Origin: Nautiliaceae bacterium
GTDB lineage: Bacteria; Campylobacterota; Campylobacteria; Campylobacterales; Nautiliaceae
Assembly: GCA_027062625.1 (NCBI GenBank)
Contig: JAMOSZ010000040.1
Span: 1-39,733 of the forward strand
DNA: 39,733 bases
Direction: 5' to 3'
Shown here: positions 14,103-21,331 of the stretch, piece after piece
How the letters are laid out: each line of letters begins with the position of its first letter
How positions within the stretch are numbered: the first letter of the stretch is position 1
Position numbers and translations under genes: made by a program
The notes under the pieces: model-generated
The model's database searches: none
Seen by the model: the letters and a program-made list of their open reading frames with translations, nothing else
What the model was told of the DNA's origin: nothing

Positions 14103-14304
14103 TAAAGGTCCTTATTTTAAATTTAAGTCTTATTAAATTAATGTCAAATTTTGTTTTTACTACATTTGCATTAAATACAACTTTAAAAGGCTTAACGTTA
14201 AAAATCTGCTTAACGCCTTTGATTTCTTTTATCGTAATCTCGCCGCCGTCTTCCACGATTATTGAATTGTCCTCTCCATATCCAAGCGTAACGATATTAC
14301 TCAA
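14095..14304 (-). CDS. small tail-region protein (69 aa)
   Basis: A 69-residue, beta-rich, valine/isoleucine-rich protein (MSNIVTLGYGEDNSIIVEDGG) with lysines near the end. It overlaps both neighbours by 8 bases. Short proteins like this are found next to tail-fibre genes. No family recognised. Confidence 0.5.
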   Translation of the reverse strand: MSNIVTLGYGEDNSIIVEDGGEITIKEIKGVKQIFNVKPFKVVFNANVVKTKFDINLIRLKFKIRTFND

Positions 14305-14593
14305 CTCTCTCCCTTTTCATAATACTTCTCTCAGTAGGTCTGCCTTTTTTATCAAAAAGCGCAAATTTTGCAATTTGATTATTGTTTTTATCTTTAAAAA
14401 TGAGGTGATTATCTACAATTTCCCAGTTCCCAAGTTCTACATCTAAAAGAGTTTGAAGCTTCTCATCTATTTCTTCAATTTTTGTTTTTAATTCTTCAAC
14501 AGCCACAATTTGCTCCTGTAAAAGTTTTATCTGTTTTTCAAGCTCATCTACAACTTGCTTAATCGTCATCCCGCTATCTGATAAAAAAGGCAT
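14297..14593 (-). CDS. coiled-coil tail-region protein (98 aa)
   Basis: Residues 9-50 form a clear heptad-type coiled coil (IKQVVDELEKQIKLLQEQ and on), followed by a short beta tail (LIFKDKNNNQIAKFALFD). This build is common in fibre trimerisation or fibre-tip proteins. It starts six bases after the stop of the upstream fibre-like gene. Confidence 0.55.
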   Translation of the reverse strand: MPFLSDSGMTIKQVVDELEKQIKLLQEQIVAVEELKTKIEEIDEKLQTLLDVELGNWEIVDNHLIFKDKNNNQIAKFALFDKKGRPTERSIMKRERVE

Positions 14594-14599
14594 TGGAGA

Positions 14600-15253
14600 T
14601 TAGCCTCCGATTGTAGTTTCGCCGTCTTCTACGGTTGGAATATTTAGACTTATAAACTCTTTGTTTCCTATAATAGCAATACTTGCTTCAAATGCTTTTG
14701 GATAATTCCCATCATCGTCTTTTGTAGCTCCCTCTATATAATAAGGACTTGTCTCTACAAAATTTCTTCTATCAAAAGCATGCAGTTTAAATGTCTTTTC
14801 ATTAACTTTTTCAACTGCAAGCACTGCTGGATTTACACTTCCATCTGCAAGCATAGCCGCAGGAGTTGCAACAACTTCATAATCATCAATGCTTGAAAAG
14901 CCAAGCTCCGCTATATCAACCTCAACAATTCCGCTATCACTATTTATAGTAACTCTTTTTCTTACAATTAGGTTGATTGTGTTTAGGATGTCTGCGATTT
15001 TGTCAATTGCTCCGACTAAATCAAGCTCGGTGCCTGCTTTGTCAATTATGTCTTTTAATTTTTGAATTTTTTCCGCAATATCGTCATCATTACTTGTTAA
15101 TGCGTCAATTTTGTCCTTCAAATCATTAATGTAATTCTGAACATCATCTACTTCTTTATTGTAATTCGCAATAAAATCTTGAAGTGTTTGATAGATTGAA
15201 GGTTTTGTGATGCTAAATTTATTTCCGCTTAAATCAGCAGGATAATTAGCCAT
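14600..15253 (-). CDS. probable tail fibre or baseplate-attached protein
   Basis: A 217-residue protein. After a short head (MANYPADLSGNKFSITKPS) residues 30-95 are predicted coiled coil rich in Asp, Lys and Ile. The C-terminal 110 residues are beta-like (VTINSDSGIVEVDIAELGF to the end) with a glycine-rich terminus. A coiled-coil shaft with a beta tip is the usual fibre plan. AAGGAG precedes the start and the gene is one base from its upstream neighbour. Confidence 0.6.
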   Translation of the reverse strand: MANYPADLSGNKFSITKPSIYQTLQDFIANYNKEVDDVQNYINDLKDKIDALTSNDDDIAEKIQKLKDIIDKAGTELDLVGAIDKIADILNTINLIVRKRVTINSDSGIVEVDIAELGFSSIDDYEVVATPAAMLADGSVNPAVLAVEKVNEKTFKLHAFDRRNFVETSPYYIEGATKDDDGNYPKAFEASIAIIGNKEFISLNIPTVEDGETTIGG

Positions 15254-15254
15254 T

Positions 15255-15773
15255 TTAACTCCTTATTATTAGATAATTCACCCTTACGGGTTTATCTTTG
15301 CAATTTAGTCTTTGTTTTTCTTCTACGAAAGCAGTGCTATCATATAGCGCTATATCAAAGCCTGTATCTGTCTGATTTTCTATTCTAACTTCTGCGACCA
15401 AACTATCTTCAACATTTGCAAATATCTTTGCATCTTTTACATCTGCTTCAATATGTTTAATCCCATCTTCGCTATCAACTATTACTTCATTGCTTTCACC
15501 TATTAAAAAAGGTGATGTAAAAATTACGCCTTTTATAATTTCACCATTTTCACAAACATAGCTGTTTTCAATTGCCCTATTCTGAGTCGCAACATCACTG
15601 AATACTTTCCAACTTCTATTGCTTCTACTATCGTAAAGGTCTGCGTAATATTCAACTTCTTTATTTTTCTCTTGTCTTCTATTTACCCAGTTTTTTGTCC
15701 ATCTGATAGCATCGTCTTGTGTGATAGTAGAGTTCCCTCTAACTATTACATCAAGTCTATATAATTTAGCCAT
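15255..15773 (-). CDS. probable tail fibre/baseplate protein (172 aa)
   Basis: A 172-residue, beta-rich protein without cysteine clusters, beginning MAKLYRLDVIVRGNSTIT. It sits between coiled-coil fibre-like proteins. No specific family recognised; assignment is by synteny. Confidence 0.5.
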   Translation of the reverse strand: MAKLYRLDVIVRGNSTITQDDAIRWTKNWVNRRQEKNKEVEYYADLYDSRSNRSWKVFSDVATQNRAIENSYVCENGEIIKGVIFTSPFLIGESNEVIVDSEDGIKHIEADVKDAKIFANVEDSLVAEVRIENQTDTGFDIALYDSTAFVEEKQRLNCKDKPVRVNYLIIRS

Positions 15774-15796
15774 TTTTTATCTTTAAAAGAGGAAGA

Positions 15797-16369
15797 TTAA
15801 AGGGTTGCCCCGTCTCCCTCTTCTGCGTTAAATCCAAAAATATCTTCTACTTCTTTTACAATTGCTTCACAATTTACATTTACAAGTGTTTCTATATCAC
15901 TTTTTGTGAAGTAATTAGTAGTAAGCTCTGCTTTTACGCCTGCAACATCGTCTTCAACTTTGCTAACTCTAATTTCAAGAGCTTTTACTCTCTCAACTAC
16001 ATCGTTAATTGCTTTGTTAAGCGCTTCTTCAACGCTTTTAATGTTTTCAGCATTTGTTGCTACATCTTTTGCTACTGCGTCAATGTTAGATTGTAAAACT
16101 GCGAATTTTGAAAGAATTTCCTCAGGAGTAATTTCTCCGTTTTCATTAACATCAAAAACTTTCGCAAAAGAGTCAGCATACGCTTTTATCTTTTCAAGTT
16201 CTTCACCAAGCCCTTCAATTTTACTTAACTCATCTACAATAGATTGTTTAAGCTCATCTTTTGCTACGCTAATTTGTGCGTCTGTGTAGCGTTTTGAAGC
16301 ATTTGCAACGCTTTTTGCTACACAAACTAGCCTTTCTTGCAATAATGCTTGTAATTCTTCTTTTGTCAT
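15797..16369 (-). CDS. coiled-coil tail fibre-like protein with EF-hand-like loop
   Basis: A 190-residue protein, almost entirely heptad-like helix. Within it, DVNENGEITPEEIL (about 74-87) has the spacing of an EF-hand calcium loop (D-x-N-x-N-G-x-I-x-x-x-E). Calcium may rigidify the fibre; this is inference. The C-terminus is acidic. GGAG lies before the start, after hairpin H5. Confidence 0.55.
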   Translation of the reverse strand: MTKEELQALLQERLVCVAKSVANASKRYTDAQISVAKDELKQSIVDELSKIEGLGEELEKIKAYADSFAKVFDVNENGEITPEEILSKFAVLQSNIDAVAKDVATNAENIKSVEEALNKAINDVVERVKALEIRVSKVEDDVAGVKAELTTNYFTKSDIETLVNVNCEAIVKEVEDIFGFNAEEGDGATL

Positions 16370-16395
16370 TTAAACTCCTTTGATTTTTTTTAGTG

Positions 16396-16445
16396 GTAGT
16401 AACCACTTCAAAAAGCTCTAAAAGCTTTTTAAAGTAAGTTACTAC
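16396..16445 (-). other. intercistronic RNA hairpin (H5)
   Basis: A long stem of over 20 pairs with a short loop abuts the stop codon of the 16446 gene. At least two plus-strand C.A mismatches become G.U in minus-strand RNA, and one base is bulged. An A-rich tract with AAAAAAATC and GGAG follows. It is the only such element in the tail operon. Confidence 0.55.
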
Positions 16446-16877
16446 TTACTTAATAAATTGTCCTTTAATTATTGCAACAATTACTACGCTTATAATCAAT
16501 GTTCCAGCCCACCAAAAAACTTTTGCATGTTTTTCTTGTTGTTTTTTTAAGAATTCAATATCTTTTTCAAGTGCGGGGCAGATGCTATTCCGTTCGTTTA
16601 ATATTTTTTCAATATTCATTTTATTTTCTGTTATTTTTCTTTCACATATTCTTTGTTGCTCATCTATTCTAGAATGTAATCTTTTTATTGCTTCTGTATA
16701 TTTATTATCAAGGTTTGATACTCTTTCTAAAATAATTTCCTGCTTTGAGATGCTTTCACTTATTTTTGATAACTGCTTGTTTTGTATTTTGTTTTGCTCT
16801 ACTAACTCATCAAGAGTTTTTTTAATATAATGTATTTCAAGTTCTTGCCTTTCAACTTTCTTTGTTATCTCTTGCAT
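16446..16877 (-). CDS. coiled-coil protein with C-terminal TM (XhlA/holin-accessory-like)
   Basis: A 143-residue protein. Residues 1-115 form a long charged coiled coil and residues 118-137 (VFWWAGTLIISVVIVAIIKG) one transmembrane helix. This layout resembles haemolysin XhlA-type lysis accessory proteins and some phage spanin-like or holin-like proteins. Its place between tail genes and the holin fits lysis or an injection role. Start 16877 follows AAAGGG. Confidence 0.55.
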   Translation of the reverse strand: MQEITKKVERQELEIHYIKKTLDELVEQNKIQNKQLSKISESISKQEIILERVSNLDNKYTEAIKRLHSRIDEQQRICERKITENKMNIEKILNERNSICPALEKDIEFLKKQQEKHAKVFWWAGTLIISVVIVAIIKGQFIK

Positions 16878-16950
16878 AATCTGCCCTTTAAATTAGATTT
16901 CCTTTTATTTTTAAATATTAAGAAATTGCAGGATTACATTTTGGAAAAAT

Positions 16951-17082
16951 TCAAAAAGAAAGGTTTTTTAGTTTAGTTATCTGCGTATCTTGCTTTTTTA
17001 TTTTAATAATTTTCTTATTTTTATTTGTTTTCTGTGATTTTCTTATTTGTTTTTCAATCAACCTATTAAGTTCTTTAATCAT
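16951..17082 (-). CDS. small lysine-rich protein (43 aa)
   Basis: An ATG at 17082 overlaps the end of the previous gene by 8 bases and opens 43 codons, ending TGA at 16951. The protein is very basic and helical (MIKELNRLIEKQIRKSQKTN...). It is shorter than usual ORF cut-offs. The start-stop overlap supports it. High A content alone can create such frames, so moderate to low confidence. Confidence 0.35.
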   Translation of the reverse strand: MIKELNRLIEKQIRKSQKTNKNKKIIKIKKQDTQITKLKNLSF

Positions 17083-17428
17083 ATCGCACCGCCTTTATTT
17101 TTGTTTTTATTACTCCATCTTTGAAATAATGCGTTATTTTTTTAATGATAAATCTTGTTTTTGCAAGGTCCTTTGGTATTCTATAAGTCGGGGCATAAAC
17201 TTCTATAATATCGTTAATCTTTAAAGGCGCAAAATAAGTGCTAAACTCTACTTCTTGCTTATCATACCCACTTTCTAAAAATTCGCTTGTCGCCCTTAAT
17301 GTAGCAGTATTTTCGTCTGTAATAAGGCTATCTTTTATCTCTTTGCTTTCTCCTTCTCTCTCAATCTCAAAAACCCCGCTGTATAAAGGGGTTTTGTTTT
17401 CTTGTATTTGTTGTGATTTTATTAGCAT
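17075..17428 (-). CDS. small tail/baseplate protein (117 aa)
   Basis: A 117-residue, beta-rich protein (ending RFIIKKITHYFKDGVIKTKIKAVRYD). The closing pattern of alternating strand residues is like the C-terminal piece of tail-hub (late control D-type) proteins, and the hub-like gene lies two genes upstream. It may be a separated hub domain. Assignment by synteny. Confidence 0.5.
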   Translation of the reverse strand: MLIKSQQIQENKTPLYSGVFEIEREGESKEIKDSLITDENTATLRATSEFLESGYDKQEVEFSTYFAPLKINDIIEVYAPTYRIPKDLAKTRFIIKKITHYFKDGVIKTKIKAVRYD

Positions 17429-17438
17429 TTTAAGCCTT

Positions 17439-18056
17439 TTATTTATATTTTAATTCATTAAAAACAATCCACTTAATAATGTTATTTTCTACATAAAAAT
17501 AAAAGAAATATTCATTTTTTTCACTATCAATCAATCTTCCACTTGGAAGTGCATCAGATACCATTTCTTCTTTTGTTTCACAATTTTTACAATATTGTTT
17601 TTTTTGTTTAAACTTTTCTAATAAAAAGTTGAATTTTCTATCAAAAGTTTCTTCATCGTTTTCATCTCTATTACAACCATACTCTTTTAGAGGGTTAGAA
17701 TGGTCTATTATGCCTTTGCCGATAATACACTCTTCATATCCACTATAATTATAACTTTGGGAATAATATTTTAGACCTTCTAAGAACTCTTCCAATGTCA
17801 TTTCTATATTGAGGATTTTTAATTCTTCCCAGCATTCCCAGCCTCCTTCGTAAAGATAAACTAAACCTTCTTCTTTATCAGTAAAACATTTACTGCAATT
17901 ATTAATACATTTTTCCATTAGATAACCTCCTTTTATTATTTTTTTACAAAGACTAGCAGTGCTAAAACATCCACTGCTTGCACCTATTACATACTTTCCA
18001 TCAATTACTTTCATAACCTCACCATTTGCCTTTCTAATCTCCGTTACCTTTCCCAT
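17439..18056 (-). CDS. unknown cysteine-rich protein in the tail operon (205 aa)
   Basis: A 205-residue protein with many cysteines: GASSGCFSTASLCKK, CINNCSKC (about 50-57) and CKNC (about 158-161). The CxxC-type pairs could bind zinc. It starts on the stop codon of the upstream hub-like gene (TAATG overlap), so it is made with virion proteins. No family recognised; it could be a cysteine-stabilised baseplate part or a non-virion passenger gene. Confidence 0.55.
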   Translation of the reverse strand: MGKVTEIRKANGEVMKVIDGKYVIGASSGCFSTASLCKKIIKGGYLMEKCINNCSKCFTDKEEGLVYLYEGGWECWEELKILNIEMTLEEFLEGLKYYSQSYNYSGYEECIIGKGIIDHSNPLKEYGCNRDENDEETFDRKFNFLLEKFKQKKQYCKNCETKEEMVSDALPSGRLIDSEKNEYFFYFYVENNIIKWIVFNELKYK

Positions 18057-19480
18057 TATTGCACCTCATCCATATAAATTTGTTTTTTATTTATATACCA
18101 ATCGAGATAAAGCGGTTCTTGTTCTTTCATTTCAAACTTATAAGTATTGTATTCGTTTATGTCAAATTCTAGCTCACCAAATGCGTTACTTTCATATGTT
18201 CCTATTACTGCAAAAACATCGCCGTCTTTTCTTGATATTGTTATACTTTTATTTATTGCATCACCATAATCAATTCCCCAATCTTTCATAAGATTAAGAG
18301 TAAATTTGTAAGGGATAGGATAATACCCATTAAGTTCTATTTTGTGTTCATAGTTGATAACTTGGTTAAAATGGGAAATATGAAAATTAACTGATTTTGG
18401 ATACTTTGAATGTTTTATCGTTCCGTATAGGACTTTTGTTTTGTAGGTTATTTTAAGTTCTCCTTTTTCAACTTTATCAAACGCTAACAAATTGTAACCT
18501 TTCTCAAAGACATAGTTTTCAACTCCTTCAAGCGCTATAATTTCCTCAATACCACCTGTGAGTTCTACATATTCATCATTATTTAATTCAAATTTTTCAA
18601 TTAAAATCCTTTCTCCTTCTTTGCAAGCAATATTGCAATTAGGTTTTTGTATAGTAGGGGAATAATAAATTATAAAAAAAGCATTTATGGGATTGATTTT
18701 GTATGTATTTCCTGCATCATCTGTAAATATAAGCACCTCATCAGGGGAGCAACATTGAGGAGAAGGATTAATATCAAGTGCAATTGTAGGCTCTGCCACT
18801 AAATCTTTTGTATCTGTGCAGTTTATGAAAAGTTTATTTATTTTTTTCTTGTCTTTATTTGTGGAGGTAGAGAATTCAATTATATCACTAAGTTCGCTAA
18901 ATTTTTTTATTGCAACATCATCCTCTTTTATCCTTTTTTTATCTTCAAAATACAAAACACCTCTGTAAAAATAATAATCAAACCCAGTAATCTTACTTAA
19001 ATCTTCAATTGCCTCTTCAATAGCTTTATCTTTTATTTCATAATCAAAAAGTAAAGGAATGTCGGTTAAATTTTCGTAATTGACACTCACATCAGGTAGT
19101 AATTTAGAAATTAAGTCTTTTACTGAGTTTGTTTGTATTGTTTTGTTTAAATTGCCAGTATATTTATAGGTATATTTTATTGTTTTGCTTTTGCAGTAAA
19201 TTTTTATATTGTTGTCTTTTAGATAATCAACATTATCAATTGTAAACTTCTCAGTCACTTCATCCTCATCATTTACTTTATATTTGATTTCTATTCTTTC
19301 TATTAAATCCCCTATAATTGTAGGGGCAATGTATAAATCATTTACAATAAAAGTCAAAGAGTTGTAAATTTTGTGGTTTTCTATATCAAATATTCCTTCT
19401 TGAATAGATACTATCTTATCGTCAATTTTCTTTTTCTGCCCTAAATGGTTTATAAAATATACACTTAAATATACTTCCAT
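18056..19480 (-). CDS. putative tail hub / baseplate protein (474 aa)
   Basis: A 474-residue protein. Residues 1-190 read like the beta-barrel domains of phage hub proteins (late control gene D/gp44-like): NSLTFIVNDLYIAPTIIGDLIERIEIKYKV, then a helical region with VKDLISKLLPDVSV and IEEAIEDLSKITGFDYYFYRGVLYFED. That small-domain pattern with a DYYFYRGVLYF strand is typical of hub folds. The middle has cysteine pairs (PQCCSP, CNIACKEGE). It lies downstream of the tape measure as expected. Confidence 0.55.
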   Translation of the reverse strand: MEVYLSVYFINHLGQKKKIDDKIVSIQEGIFDIENHKIYNSLTFIVNDLYIAPTIIGDLIERIEIKYKVNDEDEVTEKFTIDNVDYLKDNNIKIYCKSKTIKYTYKYTGNLNKTIQTNSVKDLISKLLPDVSVNYENLTDIPLLFDYEIKDKAIEEAIEDLSKITGFDYYFYRGVLYFEDKKRIKEDDVAIKKFSELSDIIEFSTSTNKDKKKINKLFINCTDTKDLVAEPTIALDINPSPQCCSPDEVLIFTDDAGNTYKINPINAFFIIYYSPTIQKPNCNIACKEGERILIEKFELNNDEYVELTGGIEEIIALEGVENYVFEKGYNLLAFDKVEKGELKITYKTKVLYGTIKHSKYPKSVNFHISHFNQVINYEHKIELNGYYPIPYKFTLNLMKDWGIDYGDAINKSITISRKDGDVFAVIGTYESNAFGELEFDINEYNTYKFEMKEQEPLYLDWYINKKQIYMDEVQ

Positions 19481-19482
19481 TT

Positions 19483-20229
19483 TTACTCCTCAAAATTTTT
19501 AAAGATTATCCGAATAGGAGGGGTTTTTAAATCGTAAGCAATTCTTTCAAATATGTAATTTGTAATATTTTTAAAAGGTTTGATTTTGTATTTAATATTG
19601 TTATTAATATCTTTAAAAAATCTGATTTTGTATTTGCTTTTATTAGGTATATTTTTTATTGGTAAAATCTTGTATTTTATGTCGTTTTTTGTTTGTTTGA
19701 AGTTTTTTATTTCATTTCTTAATGCACATGAGCGGATGTCTTCTTTTGTTATTGTCAAATTTTTAATAAATCCTGCGTCATTTCCAGCAGACATAATTCC
19801 ATCTTTTATATACTCAAATTTTATCTCTGTTGTTGTAGGAGCATCAAAAGTTTTTGTATAATTTGCATAATCCGTATTGCCGGATATATGTATAACCCTC
19901 TCTCCGTTTAAATATACATTTAAAAAATCATAATTTTGCTCGGAGCTAACTCTATAATCAAAACTTACTTTTAAAACTTGCTTAAAAGTTTTATATATGC
20001 AAGCTACTTGCCCATCATTAATGTCCTCATTTGTAAATTCCCCATTTTCGTTTTTAATAAATCCATATTCGCATCTGTTCCAATCAGAAATATCAGTTAT
20101 TAACTCATCTATTACAACAATTTCCTTATAATTTTTAAAATTTTCTTCTATAACCTCCTCTACGCTTAAATTTGCATTATCATAATCTTTTATCTGATTT
20201 TGTAGGGAAATGTTTATATTGTTACTCAT
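19483..20229 (-). CDS. tail-region protein with jelly-roll-like domain
   Basis: A 248-residue protein. Residues 60-165 look like a carbohydrate-binding or laminin-type jelly roll (VSFDYRVSSEQNYDFLNVYLNGERVIHISG and following strands). Residues 175-230 carry a degenerate repeat of KYKI-P-KNI units (three copies of about 20 residues). A receptor- or glycan-binding baseplate role is inferred. Start 20229. Confidence 0.55.
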   Translation of the reverse strand: MSNNINISLQNQIKDYDNANLSVEEVIEENFKNYKEIVVIDELITDISDWNRCEYGFIKNENGEFTNEDINDGQVACIYKTFKQVLKVSFDYRVSSEQNYDFLNVYLNGERVIHISGNTDYANYTKTFDAPTTTEIKFEYIKDGIMSAGNDAGFIKNLTITKEDIRSCALRNEIKNFKQTKNDIKYKILPIKNIPNKSKYKIRFFKDINNNIKYKIKPFKNITNYIFERIAYDLKTPPIRIIFKNFEE

Positions 20230-20233
20230 GCCC

Positions 20234-20899
20234 TCACTTTAAGTCATACCAGATATTTAAAACAAACTCATTTGCAGGGTCTTCCATCGCTTCTGTAAAA
20301 GGTTGCACCACTTCTTTAACCCAAAATCCTTTGTATTCATCTTTGTTTAAAGCATCCCAAAAAATAGTGCTACTTGCCTTTAAATTACTTACATCATCTT
20401 CACTAACCGTTTTAAAAGTAATTTCTGAACCATTTACACTTTCAACTTCCCAAGTTACCAATTTTGTATTGTCTTCTTTATAAAAAGTTACTTTATCGCC
20501 TGCTTTTACAAATTCGCTAACATCCCTATCTGCCGTAACTTTCTTATTGTCTTTATCATAGTTAGTTACTAAAAAGCCTCCATATAGCCTTAAATTATCT
20601 TTATCTAAATCACTTTCAAGTTCAGTATTGCTCCCTGCCTCAAAAAGATAAACTTCCTCAGTAGGTGAGGTAGTAAAAGAAGCAATATCAAGTCCAAGCG
20701 TTAAAACATCCACTGTTGCTTTTACAAAAAACTTAAAATATCTCTCACCTCCAATTTCAGCAGTGTAAGGTCTTACAGGTAAAAGCAGATTATTTAAAAC
20801 TCCGCTCTCAATTGGTGCATCCGTATCAATGTCATCTCCGTTATTAGAAGGGTCAAATTCGTCTATTTTTAAACTCTTATAAAATTCTAAATCCGCCAT
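20234..20899 (-). CDS. baseplate/tail protein (221 aa)
   Basis: A 221-residue acidic, beta-rich protein (DFDPSNNGDDIDTDAPIESG near the start). Residues 105-165 look like a small barrel (VKAGDKVTFYKEDNTKLVTWEVESVNGSEITF). It lies two genes downstream of the tape measure. No specific family recognised. Confidence 0.5.
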   Translation of the reverse strand: MADLEFYKSLKIDEFDPSNNGDDIDTDAPIESGVLNNLLLPVRPYTAEIGGERYFKFFVKATVDVLTLGLDIASFTTSPTEEVYLFEAGSNTELESDLDKDNLRLYGGFLVTNYDKDNKKVTADRDVSEFVKAGDKVTFYKEDNTKLVTWEVESVNGSEITFKTVSEDDVSNLKASSTIFWDALNKDEYKGFWVKEVVQPFTEAMEDPANEFVLNIWYDLK

Positions 20900-20901
20900 T
20901 T

Positions 20902-20961
20902 TTAGCCTTTTTTGTTTATTTTAACTTTTATAGTTTTTGTTTTTTTCCAAAATCTAGGCAT
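20902..20961 (-). CDS. possible 19-codon basic micro-ORF
   Basis: The ATG at 20961 overlaps the stop of the previous gene and the frame ends two bases before the next start, whose ribosome-binding site it carries. The peptide is MPRFWKKTKTIKVKINKKG. It may be a coupling leader rather than a functional protein. Confidence 0.22.
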   Translation of the reverse strand: MPRFWKKTKTIKVKINKKG

Positions 20962-21331
20962 AAGCCATCTTTATTGTTACCTTATACCATTCGCTCCCCT
21001 CATATAACATCTCCGCCTTTATAACTTCGTTTTCTTCAAGTCTAAATCTTGCTTTAATTGTGCTATTGTCTGTTGTTGTTAAGTTAATCGTTAAACCTAA
21101 TTCATTTGCTAAGACAACTATTTTTTTTAAGGTTTCAAGCCTAAGCCACCCGTTTTCCATGCTGTCTAATGTTATATTGTTTGCATTATCCCGTCTAATG
21201 CTTTCATAAACTATCTTAGACCCGCCAAGCGTATTGAAACTAACCGCTTTAACATTCTTAACCTCAAAACTTTCAAGCATATAAAGAGGATTATCAAGCT
21301 CAATACCGCCTATTTTCTTTATTCTAACCAT
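20954..21331 (-). CDS. tail protein downstream of tape measure (125 aa)
   Basis: A 125-residue, beta-rich protein (IGGIELDNPLYMLESFEVKNVKAVSFNTLGGSKIVYES). Start overlaps the tape-measure stop (TAATG). Genes directly after the tape measure usually encode distal tail proteins. The sequence pattern is compatible with a distal tail protein barrel, but it is shorter than most. Confidence 0.5.
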   Translation of the reverse strand: MVRIKKIGGIELDNPLYMLESFEVKNVKAVSFNTLGGSKIVYESIRRDNANNITLDSMENGWLRLETLKKIVVLANELGLTINLTTTDNSTIKARFRLEENEVIKAEMLYEGSEWYKVTIKMAYA

